Assembly: GCA_028015205.1 (NCBI GenBank)
Contig: CM051514.1
Location: 28,474,150 to 28,538,149 of the forward strand
Length of the DNA: 64,000 nt
Direction: 5' to 3'
From: Mytilisepta virgata
Lineage: Eukaryota; Mollusca; Bivalvia; Mytilida; Mytilidae
Part shown: in pieces, positions 22,803 through 35,457 of the stretch
Layout of the letters: every line of letters starts with the position of its first letter
Numbering within the stretch: the stretch's first letter is position 1
Notes under the pieces: generated by a model
Database searches by the model: none
The model's input: the letters and a program-made list of their open reading frames with translations, nothing else
Told to the model about the DNA's origin: nothing
Position numbers and translations under genes: made by a program

Positions 22803-22880
22803 ACCGCACCAACCGGGGATCGAACCCGGAACAGTTGGTACAGTAGTCCACTGCTCTGACAACTGAGCTAAAGGAGTACT
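22803..22880 (-). repeat. tRNA-like sequence, probable SINE head
   Basis: Read on the minus strand, it contains TTTAGCTCAGTTGTCAGAGC, an A-box-like D arm with a 4-bp GCTC/GAGC stem. About 40 bases later comes GGGTTCGATCCCCGG, a perfect T arm and B box. The acceptor stem does not pair (ACTCCTT against TTGGTGC) and the anticodon stem is disrupted. It is therefore a tRNA pseudogene or the promoter head of a tRNA-derived SINE, not a working tRNA. Confidence 0.7.
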
Positions 22881-22889
22881 CCACCAGTG

Positions 22890-24240
22890 CAGCTAATGGG
22901 GGGTGGTTATAAACCTATTATGGTTCTATAACTTCAATCGTACACGAAGGAAGCCACGTTAATAAGAAGCTCATTGCTTAGGGTGTGAACATGTAGATTC
23001 CTCAGCTGTATACGATTTAATCAGGGTCCAAAGAAACAACTCCTGTAAAAATTTATAGAAATTTTCATTTTACAGTCGGATTAGTGGATGTGTAGTGAGT
23101 CCAGTGAGTTTCTTTGGAAACGGTTATGGAATTAGGAAATGGGTAATTACTTCAACGAATTTGGTCTCGACACCGAGCAAACCGCGGCCCATACAGCTAT
23201 TTGTAGTCCGTGTTTATAATTGATTGAATAGTCAGATATGATAACAGCGACACGATTACGGTTCTTTCACTTTATTTACTTTTTTTCTGCTCGAACGTTT
23301 AATTGAATTTGATGAATAATTTCTCAAATGATTTTGACAGTGACCGAAAGATCAAAACATAAATATAATTGAATTTAATATCACTGTTTCCACGCCAAAT
23401 ATTGAACTCAATTTTGTACCAGCTTTTTTGCCTACTGTAGATGAGCCCTGAAATCCTTAACGATCCAACACAATGTCCTGACAAATACATGATGAAAAAA
23501 GTTAACAAAAAATAATTGTTTACATTATAGACTGATGAACATACATTTAAACTTGCACAAAGAAACTGTGCTATGATAGAATTGCTACAGATTCCATTTT
23601 GCTTTGGTTTTCAACATTTTAGGCATTGGGCACAACTATCGAGTCGTAAATCGACGAAATGTGCATCAAAATTGGTATCAAAGAAATATATTGAATAAAA
23701 TCGTCTTTATCTCATACTGGGGAACAAACCTTAACATTTACCCTTTTCTGATATTGTGTTTTATTGTCAATCTTCTATCATCTGTCACCATAAATACGTT
23801 GAAACAAACCTCAAAAGAATAATTCGCCCTTAACTTATAACTGTCGAAGTAAACTGCAACTGTCTTGGATGTTTTTTGTTTTTAATTATATGTACATGTA
23901 AAAGTTTTTTTTATAATCATTAAATCTAGACTGAGTATTCGTAAACAACAGTATCCTTGCATTTCCGAACAGTTGCATTCCCGTATCAAATACTGCACTA
24001 ACTTCATAATCATATATTTAACTATGAGACCTAATTTTTGAAAATCAAACTTCTTAAACCGTATTGCACATATACATAAAACATAGAAATAAAATGCAAT
24101 ATGAAAATGTAATTATAAGCTTTGTTGTATTCACAAGGCTGTTAAAAACACAAAATGTCAAAGCAACATTGACATTTGACCTTTGACATAAACAATTTGC
24201 GTCATTTGCATAAGACCTTTCATAAAAAACAAACAAAACA
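22890..24240. other. Intergenic, no supported gene
   Basis: I see no recognisable protein, RNA or clear repeat. The plus-strand frame at 23604-23822 is short and unsupported. Confidence 0.45.
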
Positions 24241-24245
24241 AAAAA

Positions 24246-24829
24246 GTCATTTCCCATATGGTTTCCATGCAAACCTTGAGCAACCGCACCGGTCTGATGA
24301 GCGGATGAATCTCAACCAAAAGAGGATTGTTTGTGAAGGGCAATGCTGTCATCATAGATCATTTATTCCTACCTTAGTTACAATCTGCCCACAAGTTCCT
24401 AAACAACTGACAAAACAGTCATTTCAAGTATGGTTTACATGGAAACTTTGAGCATCCCCAGTCAGTCGTGAAATGAGCGGATAAATCTACACCAAAAGTG
24501 GATTGTTTGTAGAGGTTACAGCTTTCATCAGTTCTGCAAAGTTTCAAAATATTTCATTGAGTAGTTGCAGTGGGGAAGATTTTTTTAAAACTGGCCAATA
24601 AAAATTAAAGATGTATTGCAGCCTCTGGCGGCTACGTTGTTCATCCAACCGGGACCAAACAAGTAGCTCGTTTGTAGAGGTTCGTCCATACATAATTCCT
24701 AAAATGTGTCGTTACAATCCACCAAGTAGTTTCAAAATGGAAAAGATCAAAATGTGAACAATTTACAGACGATGGACACAAACTGATGACAGAAGCTCAC
24801 TTGACCTTTACGCCATGTGAGCTAAAAAT
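24246..24829 (-). mobile_element. Tandem-array element with terminal hairpin, member 1
   Basis: Units begin GTCATTTCCCATATGGTTT (24246) and GTCATTTCAAGTATGGTTT (24418), 172 bp apart, each with a GATGAGCGGAT/AATGAGCGGAT block and GGATTGTTTGT. A weak third unit follows. The right edge (24795-24829) is a hairpin: read on the minus strand, AGCTCACATGGC and GTCAAGTGAGCT pair. The same terminus bounds the elements at 44370-45713, 52889-53698 and, in decayed form, 53809-56182. The opposite CTAGTT end was not found, so this copy is truncated. Confidence 0.65.
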
Positions 24830-25208
24830 TTAAGGGAAATTAGGTCGAAAGCTTATATTTACAATTTTTCAAAATTCCATCCCGCGGGCCCCAAAGTTTG
24901 AAAATGAAAATTCCCAAACTTTATTGTGCATCTACAAATAGATTATAATACTGCATGGAAATTAAATGCACACTTTAAAGATGAAAAAACTAGTTTAGGT
25001 TAAAAAAAAAAAGTGAAACGGCCGACGGACGGTCAGACAGACGAGAACGGTATAAGAACTACTCAAACTTTCTTCAACCATTTTGTTCCCTTATGTAACG
25101 CATGACAAAGATTAAGTTAATTTGTATTCTGGAATATCTTTTTTATGAATTTTTATTTTTAATATTTTATTTTTATTTTTTTATTTTATTTTATTTATTT
25201 TTTTTGCC

Positions 25209-25227
25209 GGGGGGGGGGGGGGGGGGG
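25209..25227 (+). repeat. Poly-G run of 19
   Basis: A long G homopolymer follows a T-rich stretch (25140-25206). Its length is likely to be unreliable in sequencing. Shorter G runs occur at about 9606-9620 and 61018-61040. Confidence 0.95.
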
Positions 25228-25915
25228 CGTATAGGTAAGATTTAATATTACCGTTGCAGTCAAATAATACATTTTTCACAATTCTTAAGTACAATGTATA
25301 TATAACTTCTACAGATAATTTGCATGTGTAGTACATCTGTAATCGGAACTTTATCATCTCATTTCTAAATTTGTTGTTGTTTAGAATTGACCTGATAAAC
25401 AAATGATAACGAGCACAATTGCACTTGTATCTCGGAAAAAAAATCATAAGATATAATGATTGTGTTTCACTGTCATCCCGTGATTTTGACTCATTTTAAA
25501 CGAGAATACCAATAAGTGGCTGTCAATATATCTGCATAAAGTTTAAATAAAACTTGATAATCTACAGGTAACAGTTCGTGTACGGTATTGCAAAATGGAA
25601 CATATCACGCTATTAAAATATAGTAAGGTAAGATGTGTTTAAACTCTTTTATAAAAAGAGTATAAATTTGAAATATTTTTTTCCATTTAGATTATTGATA
25701 CATGTAAAACTGACCTATTAATAGTTTTACTATCTGTTCAGTCAACTCTCAGTTACGTAACGGTTCAATCGTGCATAACCATATTAAAAGCTTGTGGCTT
25801 ATCTTTTTAATTCGCCTCCAAACTTTGTTTGGAATGGCGAAATATTGTAATCGTACCATGTTTCCCCTCACAATTTTTGTCGCGGTCATTTTGCAATACT
25901 GCTGCATATTTAACC

Positions 25916-26275
25916 GTGAAAATTTACATGTAAACAGATTTCAATGTGGAATAGTGCACCTCGGTATACGTTTTTCGATGCATGAAGGGATATGTGCTTA
26001 ATTAGCCTGTTTTAGTTTTCTCTATAAAATGCACTGCGTGCTATTTATAGATTTCACATTGAGACCGAGGCTGCTGGATATTTAAATATAGAGATTCGCC
26101 CTCAAACTACAGCATGTATATAGTATATACCCGTGAAAATTGACATCTGCACAAAATTTAACGTGGAATCGTGCACCTCTGTACATGTTTAATGCATGGG
26201 GAAATTTGCAATTTTTAATATTTTTACTTTGAAATGCACTGTGTGCTATTTTTAGATTTAAATTGAAGCTGCCGC
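25916..26275 (+). repeat. Degenerate direct duplication, 217-bp period
   Basis: GTGGAATAGTGCACCTC at 25946 and GTGGAATCGTGCACCTC at 26163 lie in two blocks that also share CGTGAAAATT before them and AAATGCACTG-GTGCTATTT with TAGATTT after them. Two diverged copies are visible, with no coding frame conserved across them. Confidence 0.75.
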
Positions 26276-26821
26276 TTACGATGCAGAAAATACATTTTGT
26301 TAACCCCGAACAGCTTTTCATGTTTTTGTTAAGATTGTTTCTCCTAAGATTGTTTTCTGAATTTTCTTTTCAACTTTTTGGATTGTTGTTTCTGTTATGG
26401 CCATTTTATGCCTTGACCACAACTGTGATTGGTACATTTGTACATGTAAATCAATGATATGTGCACATGTTATGAATCGAAATTGGTATCGTAGAATTTA
26501 TTGCATGTACGAAATTCTGGGTAAATGAGAATTGTTGTAGCGGAATGGTCTTTTCCCAAAGTTACGTAAAATACAAAATGTACACATGCCTTCGAGTGTT
26601 GGGTCGATTTGTTTATAAGCAATAGAACCGAAATGGGGCTACACATAACAATAATTAATACCGGACAAACTTTACACTTACTTAATAAAATATAATTTTA
26701 TTATACAAATGCTGTATAGAACCACAGATAGGTTATAAAATTCTTCTTTATGTCTTCATTTTAACTGATGTTTATCCATGTATTAATTTTACATTCAATT
26801 AGATTATTGATATTTGAACAT

Positions 26822-29738
26822 ATGAAGAATACAAACTCAAACATGAACAAAGGCCTAATTTCGCAAAATGAAAAAGAAGAAGAGACACTAGTAGAACAAA
26901 ATAAAGCCAATGAAACGGAAACGAGAGAAGATGATACGAGTGGAATGTTGGAAAGCAAGAATGAGAAAGCAGTCTCCCTAAAAGACAAATTGAAAACAGA
27001 TCAAGAATTTAGAAGAAAGTTCATTATTTGGATATGTTTTTGTCTTTCTTTTGTTGTTTTGGTAAGAGTCTTTGTTTGTATTTGTTCGTATTTATTATAG
27101 TAATAAAGGTTATTTTGAAGGATAATATCAATGTGTAAACTCGGGCGATTCACTCACAAACTAAATAAGTCCGCAGGATTTTAAGCAAAATTAGTGAGTG
27201 ATAAGCCCGAGTTTACACATTGATAAATTCCGTAAAAATAAACGTTATTATTTATAATTCCAAAGTAATGCAGAAATATGATGTTTTCAATTTGAAATTA
27301 ACATTTTCCTCATGCACTACATTGCACGCGTACGTACATTGTATTCATACGCACGGGGTCATGAAAGGATGTTATCAAGTTATAAACTTTTTACCGGAAG
27401 TTGGTGTAAGCCAGTGAAATTACTTAGAGTAGAAGAACGAAAGTAAAATACATAATTTCTTAAACGAGTTGAACTTTTTCCATATCTTTCGAAAATTGCG
27501 AAAATAAAACGCCTAAAGCAAAAGAAAAGCAGGAATAATTAACCATATTGTGTTCTGGTGAAGTACATGTCATGTTCATGGAACAAATGACTGCATCCTG
27601 GCTTCTCTGCAGACGTACGAGATCTCTAGGTAGTACTCACATTTTATTAAGATGTATTTATTTATTTATTTATTTATTTGGGGTTTTACGCTGTTTTCAG
27701 TACATTTGGCTGTTTCGCGGCTGCCAGTTTTTATTGTTGGTGGAAGCTGGAGTACAGGACTCCCCGGAGAGAAACACTGACCTCTGGTGGGAAAATTGGC
27801 AATCCTTATCAATTAAGATCAGGGTCGAACACACCCCTCCAGTTGAGATTCGATCTCTCAACCTCAGTATTGACAGGCTAGTGATCATTAGTAGTCATGA
27901 CGAAATACCTAGACCACTCGGCCACCGGGGTCCCCCCTTATTAAAATGTATATGTAACGTTCTTCCGTCGTGTACAATTGACGTTATAAATTTAGAACAG
28001 GTATATAACCATCCTCTATTAGCTGCGCTTGTGGGATCAGTATGATCAGTTGGTAGAACGTTGTACAATATTTAAAAAAGTGTTAAAATATAATTACTAT
28101 AAATATTTGTAGTTAAGAGAAAATATATATATATATATTTTTGCATTTCAGGGAATCAATCTTGCACAAGGTGGACCTACCTTGTTAGATCTAAAACTTG
28201 TATCAGGATGTTCTATAGAGGAAGCAGCTCTGTTCTTTACGGCTGGGTCTGTTGGATACCTAGTAGCTTCTTTTGTGATTTCCATTACTTTTGAACGATT
28301 TGATAAGTTCCTTCATATTGCGTTTGGAAATTTTGGAATAACCATTGTTGCTGGGGCAATTCCATGGTCATTTTATTATGGAATCATGTTAACTTTGCAC
28401 TTTGTGAAAGGATTTATGTGTGGAATCGTTGAGGTAGGTAAGTTTCTTTCTGAACATAAAAGATGATTACCTGTGTGCCTTGATCAAATGTTGTATCCCG
28501 GTTCCGCTTTAAAAATGTCTTCGGTACATAAGGTATTAAACCAACAACTATACAGGAGAAATATTTTATGATGCTTACATTATCGTGCTGAATTATCTAC
28601 TGTTTTAGTCGTAATGTTATCTGTGTAAAAGGGTAAAATTCTAAATGGAAATGGTCTTTAAGTTATCTATTTATTTTTCACTGATGCATTTTTTTTATTA
28701 TTATTTACAGCTACGTCAACTTTTCTTATTCATCTAATGGGCCAGGAAGTGAGGACATATATGCAGATTTTACACTTCTCATTTACAATTGGAGGAATTT
28801 TGTCACCTATAGCGTCAGCTCCATTTCTTACTCAAGTTAATGACACTGACAGATACAATGAATTGAATCAAAATAACACGTATTCATCATTAGTTAATCT
28901 TACCAAAAATGAAGGCAATTTTACGACATCTCAGATCCCCGGATCAATTAACACAGATGCCAATAGTTTGATTTCAGAAGTATATAAGGCGTATTCAATA
29001 TCCGCTGGATTGAGTTTTTTGTCAGTTATACCGTTTTTATATATGTTTTTCAAATTTCGTAGGCAGTCGATTACATCGTCATCGAAAAAAGATACGAATG
29101 AAAATAACGACACTCTACCGCTTAGAATAAAAATACCAGTACTGACGAACCTTTTGGCGATTTCTTATATGTGTTTTTCTATCGAAGAAACAGTCGTCGG
29201 CTTTACAGCAACCTATGCAGTTAAGCATTTTGGATTTACAAAGCAAATGGCTTCTTATGCTTCTTCCGTTTACTGGGCATCGTTTTCTGTCGGGAGCTTT
29301 TCTGGAATATTCATTGCTCCTCTGTTCCAAATTTCAAACCTTCTTCTATTTTATAGTTTAATGTCGTGTGTATCGCTGGTCTGTCTTGTAATGACTTCAA
29401 TATATCATGTTGATGCAGGAATATGGATTTATGCTGGATTAAGTGGATTTTTCATGTCGTTGAATTGGCCATTGTTGTTTGCATGGACTGAAGAAGAATT
29501 TCTGCACGTCACTGTCAGGGTCACTGCAATGTTAACAACAACAGCAAGCATAGGTCTTATTGTGTCTCCAATAATAACCGGTGTGTTATTGGAACATAAC
29601 ACGATATATTATAGTTATTTTCTTTTGACAATGAGTGTCATCTTGTTTTCATTGCTTTGCATCGGTAAAATGTTATCTGTAAAAGCAAAGAAGTTCAGAA
29701 AGCCTACCGAGATCGAACTAAAAGTCAACGATAAATAG
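26822..29738 (+). CDS. MFS transporter copy C, MFSD4/SLC60 (NaGLT1-like), intact
   Basis: Three exons, 26822-27061, 28152-28437 and 28711-29738, join to about 517 residues. The junctions are TTG|GTAAGA with TTTCAG|GGA (phase 0) and GTAG|GTAAGT with TTACAG|CT (phase 1). The frame is open throughout and ends TAG. The N-terminus (1-60) is charged and cytosolic. The first helix ends exon 1 and runs into NLAQGGPTLLDL (83-94), close to the GPTLLDL box of MFSD4-type transporters. About 12 hydrophobic helices follow. The loop after helix 5 has four N-X-T sequons (219, 230, 238, 245), and a charged loop separates the two six-helix halves. The family includes sodium-dependent glucose transporters of the plasma membrane; the substrate here is unknown. 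ATG 26822 was chosen over 26768, which would add 18 hydrophobic residues. Intron 1 holds a SINE and a palindromic MITE. I found no clear promoter. Confidence 0.88.
27123..27229. mobile_element. Near-perfect 107-bp palindromic MITE in intron 1
   Basis: TATCAATGTGTAAACTCGGG at the left is matched exactly by CCCGAGTTTACACATTGATA at the right, and the pairing continues inwards less perfectly (CACTCAC against GTGAGTG). The spacer is about 50 bases. It lies in intron 1 of the intact transporter. The exact outer arms suggest a young insertion. Confidence 0.88.
27656..27937 (-). mobile_element. Full-length tRNA-derived SINE in intron 1
   Basis: Read on the minus strand, it begins GGTGGCCGAGTGGTCTAGG, a Ser/Leu-type tRNA A box. 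It has a GAGATCGAATCTC T-arm-like block about 60 bases on, then the body CTCTCCGGGGAGTCCTGTAC and AACAATAAAAACTGGCAGCC, and ends in an (ATAA)n tail, seen as ATTT repeats at 27656-27680. It is the same family as 13447-13571. The plus-strand open frame across it (27548-28045) is a by-product. Confidence 0.85.
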
Positions 29739-32700
29739 TTAATGGTTTAAAAATAATTTCATAGCATTGCCACATAAACAAAGGAAGAAGAATTATAATC
29801 AGAAGTATACACACGCGTACAACTTGCATGCATTTTTTCAGAAAACAATACGAGGTTATCTCTACTGTACATGTTTACATGTACTTTTTTATTGAACATT
29901 TTCGACATTAAATGCTAGATCTAATTATTGCGTTTCTTGTACAATAATTTAATGAATAATGCAATATTTATATGCCAAAATTTTATATGAATATAAAGAG
30001 TCAGTATCATCACATGAAGGTCACCCGAAAACGGAACATCTGGATCAATCAAATGCCATATCTTATCTTGCAGGATTTTGACTCATGCCCCATATACTAT
30101 AATTTTTTTTTATTTCAGTATCCTTAAATTTCATGTATTGATTGCTAACAATTGTCTAAATTGTATGAGAATATTAATCAAAATTGTAAATGCAAAAAAA
30201 AAAAATATTACACAAATAGTATCTGACGCAAAACCAAACACAGGTCGTCAGGGACAAAAATATCTCACACTGATGTAAATTTATTAAATTTTTTACATAC
30301 AAGTACACATGACATTCGCGATTTTAGAAAACTTCAGTACCTTGAATTAGTGATAACTCGATCCTATTTCGACGGTCCATTGGAGTTTGAGGCACCGAAC
30401 TTCTCGGCCGGATAAACCTTATTAGAAATTCAAACTTACAAGTTTTTATTTTGTAGAAATTACATCCACTATCTGGACACCTTAGTTCGAAATATGAATT
30501 TTTAACATTTTGAAATTCTAAACGTTAGAGTTATTAGACAATCTTTTGTTGATTAATTGACCTTATTGAGTCGTCAAAGAAAGCATAAAAATTGTTATGT
30601 TTGTATACCTCACAAATGATTCTGAATGGGGAATTTCTAATAGAAAAATTAAAGAACTTGAACATGTAAAAAAAATAATTTTAACTTATCAACTCAGACC
30701 TATCCTAAAATGTGTAACACTCTTATTCTAAATATTTTTAATTCACGTTGTGCATATTTCATGAATCACGGGGTTTTAATACTTAATTTTATAAAATCTC
30801 ACAGGAAGAGTTATCTCCCTTTTACATTGAAAATTCCATAGGCGGAAGTTTTTTGTTTCTTTTGAAGACATGATTGAACAATATCAGGTAAGTTCAGTTG
30901 TTTCGGTTACGACTTAGCTCATTGCACCTTTCACCCAGGTAACTAGACAATTCACATTGATTAAGGTATTCAAATTATGAAAAATCCATTTTACGAACTG
31001 AGGTGTCCACAAAGTAAGCCTGTACAAACTTTAGAACCTTTAAAAACATGAAAACTTTCCATCAGATAGAAATTTGCCTTTCAGATAGCTTTAATGAGTT
31101 TGCAAAATATTTTAGATTTTTATTTGAGAATAAATAAAGACCCAAAATATTGTGCAAAATAAAAAAAAAATACTCAAAAGAATGTGCTAACTTGTTAAGC
31201 AACTACAGACGAAGGAATTTAAAATTATTCGCCTCTTACAAATGGCGTACGTCACATAACTTTGACGTTGAGGACTGTTTTAATAAAATCTTACCTCAAA
31301 ACGTGGTGAGATTGCCTTTCATTTTTACCGCTTCCTTTATCCTCCTTGGAATTGAAAGATACAATCATATACATAAGTTACGGGGATGTTTTCCCAAATA
31401 GTCCTTATTTCGGTGATCATCTGTTTGCGTGTATCAATAAAAGAAATACGAGTTTCAAACACTTTGTTGATTCGTAGTCAAATGTTCTCGAATAAATTCA
31501 AATACGAAAAATGTATCGGCAATTCTTAACCACACTATTAAAAGAAAGGTTTTGACTGGAGACCAGAATTATCTGGAAGCTTGCCAGAAGATAATGATGA
31601 ATATTTTTTTTATGAAAAACGTCAGTTCAAGTTGCAATTAATTAATTTGTAGTTTTTCAATAAAACATTTAATGAAACTATATCAAGGAGCTAAAGTACC
31701 CAACTTTTTTAATTTCGCGTTTAATTGAATCATCGCAAAGATGTGACCCGCCTTCTGGTCCAATTTGAAGCTTTGAAATAATTTACGCTAATTAAAAGCG
31801 CAAAGATGATTAAGCAACTGCCAAGTCTCGTCCTTTTCTTTCCACGAGGTAATACTATTGGCTGCATAAAATCTCCGTTGCTAAATGTGTTAGAAAAATA
31901 ATTAATATAATAGAAGATGGAGAGACACACACAATGATTGGATGACACACGCAGACAGACACACATACAGGATTACGTATAAAAGCCTGACATCATTCAT
32001 GTCATTGGCGTAAAATAACGTGTACAGTGTGAAATGTGTGAGTGTAAGTGTCAACAGCGAGCTGCTTGCATTCCCGATTTATAGTTTTGTGATACTCACT
32101 GATTCATCGCGTACATATCTAAAAGGGGGCTAATGCTTTTTTGAGACCAATATTCTGGCCCCGAATTCATTGAGGCAGTGACGAAAATAATACAGCTACA
32201 AGACTAAACAAAAGTTGAAAATATACTCTGACTTTAGCAAAATATGTGACGTGACCAGATGTGCTGGGCCCTTCACCTTTTCACAATCAAACAGTTGTGC
32301 CTTTACAAGCACAATACACGAAGCAATGATGGAAATTCCGCTACGGTATTTTGAGTCAGAGGTAATTTGGTAACGAAGTAAAATCTACATTAAATTATTG
32401 ATATATATATATATTAACGACAGTTTTGAATAAATTATATGTCAAGGTTAGTTTTCCTGATCTATTTTCTTCCTGGTTTTGGATTAAAAGTAGGTGAGAG
32501 GTAATGGTGGCAGGGGCCATATATCTTTTGATGTATATCTTGGTGGTGATGGCCAATGAAATTGTAGAATGGCACATTTTTATACTTTCAAAGAAGATTG
32601 TACAATGGTAGTAACAATTGCCGATAAAATTATTTAGTTTTGGGGCCCAAGGCACACAGAAATTTGTCTTTCTTAATCACTGTTTACTTGTGCTGTTGTT

Positions 32701-34351
32701 CCAAAATAACTACAATAGCAATGCACATGTAAACAATATTTCACGTTATAGTCTACTGTACACTGACACCATACATTCATTACACTTATTAGGTTTTTTT
32801 TGTTATTATTATATTGTTCTGTCTAATTTATTAATGTTCATAAATGGTGTTAAATCACTTAAGTTGCAGTATCCATCTATAAAACCATTTGGTTACTTTA
32901 GTAAGTACAAAACTTATAGGTGTGAGAATACATGAATAACTATTTAGAATTTTTATATATACAGTGCATAGTACAATAATTATTTTTGCTTATTACTCCT
33001 GGATATTAATTAGTATACAGCGTTGTAAAGGACTGTCTACATGGAAAGTGAGAGGCACCTTTTTTGAGAAATTGATATGATGATTTTGAATTATAAATTT
33101 GTTATCACTGGTCATTTTTTGAAGAAGTGCTCAAATGATTCATCCGTGGAAAGTGATGTCAAATTCAAAGAAGAATGTCTTCCTGAAATGGACTTAAAAA
33201 ATTAATAAAAAGCCATTGTTTTTAATTGGGCTCAAATCCAAACAGGCTGTAACAAGAATACAGTGAAAAAAGGTCTTACATCAAATGTCTTCTGCATTTA
33301 TATGGTCAAGCCGATTAGATAGGCATTCAAAGTGTAATAATTTACTTTTGAACCCAATTAGCATTAGGTACCCACAATGTGACCACTGCATTCATTACAC
33401 TGTCTACTTTGAATATACTTAAAAACAGTACTTTCCTTCTGCATATATAGGCAACTTAAAAGTAAAATAAAAATGAATTGAGTAAATTTTCAATACGCAT
33501 TATTACATACACTTATCATTCAAAATAGCCATGAGGTTCCAGGCTTTAAACTAAATATCCAGACATAAAGATCTATAACAACACTAAAGGTAGAGCAGTT
33601 CAAGTTTTTGGTAAACATCTTAGTTCAATCTGAGTTAAAGACATAAAACTGTGTCACAGACCTCCATTTAAGTGATATCAGCATCATTTGCACCTTCAAA
33701 AAACGGTAGATAGATTTTGGAAATATTTTATGGTCGTTGAATTTACGCTAATGGTCCACAAAAACTACAAACAAGTTTCGGAAATCAAGGCGTCAATGCG
33801 TACACATTTATTTACCCGTAAACTATATTGTTGACATAAGATGATAAAAATATGTTATAAGGCTTTAAAAGTTATTTATGGCTTTAAAGTGACACGACAT
33901 TTAAGTGACCGTGTCATTTTAACGGTTATTATGATTATGTAATAACATGGCGATTTGTTCAATTTGTATTTAATATAAATATAACCATTTGTGAGCAAAT
34001 GTTGGTAACCATAATCAGTGATAATACAACATTTATTTGGAGGTTGACATTTGCAGGACATAGGACGGATCATAAGTAATGATAAACAATCGATTAAAAA
34101 CAGAAGTCATTTTGACTAAATGCATACGATTCTATCTTGGTAACACTGAACAATGCATTTGACTTGTTGATCATCTGTAATATTTCACGTTCGTAAATTA
34201 TGGCATCTGATGTTGCGGAAATTAGCCAACCTAATTAAAGTATGCATGTACGTCCTCAAACAAATAGACAAAAGTATAGTCCTGCTGTCGCCACCAATAC
34301 CACCCCTTCCCATTTTTACTGTCACATGTCCACTCATACATTTGCTGTGAC
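29739..34351. other. Long intergenic stretch, no supported gene
   Basis: About 4.6 kb of AT-rich DNA after the transporter's stop. I see no conserved protein, RNA gene or strong repeat. The open frames at 31150-31401 and 32618-32935 are short and unrecognised. There are T- and A-runs (30103, 30195, 31160) and a short TA tract (32400-32415). Confidence 0.5.
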
Positions 34352-34625
34352 TGCCTCGATGTTCTCTTGGTAGCGTGTTCGACTCGAGTGCAGAAGGTCA
34401 AGGTTCAACCCCCAAAAGACATTAAAATTTGCATGTGCTGCTTTAAAATTCTCCACCAAGCACGCGGCATCAAGGGAGTAAGAGCATAGGACTGGTCTAG
34501 TCAGTATAATGTGTAGACGTGATATGTCTTCCTGCTGAATGTTACCTCGTAAGCTGACACGTTAAAAATCCGATGTAAACTAATTTATGCCATTCGCACG
34601 ATCGCTTACATCTGGTCGCGTGGAA
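34352..34625 (+). mobile_element. tRNA-derived SINE, second family
   Basis: TTCTCTTGGTAGCGTGTTCG is a damaged A box. GGTCAAGGTTCAACCCCC about 30 bases on is a B box. The body follows with AAGACATTAAAATTTGCATG, GCATCAAGGGAGTAAGAGCA, TCAGTATAATGTG and CTGACACGTTAAAAATCCGA. I recognise this body order from mollusc tRNA-SINEs. The right edge is uncertain. Confidence 0.7.
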
Positions 34626-35457
34626 ATGCAAATATGACATTGATACACAATTTTATTGCTTTTCTGGTCATAAAGATTTGTTGGGAGCGATTTTACTTCT
34701 CTCTGTAAAGTGTTGTGTATCGAGCCGAAGGCTTTTATATCACATTAACATAATGTCCGACCATGAAATCATTCACAACTTTTTCACAATGAACAGGTGC
34801 GTTACAGGCCATGCAAGTATAGTGATTGGGAAAATGTTTTTCTATAACTAGCCAAATAATGGTGTCGACTATATCCAAATCTTAAGGAACCTTTTTTTTT
34901 ATTCTTAAAACATCCAATGATTGATTTACATAAGCTGTTACAATCACAATGTAGTTACAGCTTTCACTACAGGGTACCCTGTTAAGTTAATATCTATAAA
35001 CACAGGATGTATTACAGGTAAATCATTTTATTTCAATGGGTTAATCGTACAATTAATCAACAAAACAATCGGAGATCATTGTTACGTATCATAGGTATCA
35101 TTACTTCCCCGTGATATAATAAATATTATCAATGTGAAAGTAGCACGTGTTGACTTTCATTTCGTATACTAAAAGGAGTATTTAACTTATATATTTGGTT
35201 TTTTGTACAATATTCTATTTTAACATGGGATTTATGTGAAACAATGGGAGTATATTAGTTCTAGAATCATTCATTAAAGAAAAAAAATGGAAATCTACCG
35301 TGTTATTATGTCAACGGTGGAAGACTTATTGGTAAGATAAATTATGTTCATTTCAACAAAATAAATGATATTCTAATAAACAGAAGAAAAATCACCGGGA
35401 AATTTTGAAGACCGTTATCTTATCATGCAATAAGTAATTAACATGTTAGGTCACACG
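34626..35457. other. Intergenic, no supported gene
   Basis: AT-rich. I see nothing that I can name. The right edge is the probable 3' end of the LINE. Confidence 0.4.

Noticed and set aside
22803..22880. A functional tRNA gene
   Set aside because: Acceptor and anticodon stems do not pair, although the A- and B-box regions are good.
25181..25447. A proline-rich minus-strand frame
   Set aside because: The proline run is only the reverse reading of a 19-base poly-G tract.
26768..26821. The upstream ATG as start of transporter copy C
   Set aside because: It would add 18 mostly hydrophobic residues before the charged cytosolic tail. ATG 26822 gives the usual polar N-terminus. It cannot be excluded without transcript data.
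27548..28045. A 165-codon plus-strand open frame
   Set aside because: It lies across a minus-strand tRNA-derived SINE and its flanks inside intron 1 of the transporter. The frame comes from the SINE sequence and low-complexity ATTT repeats.
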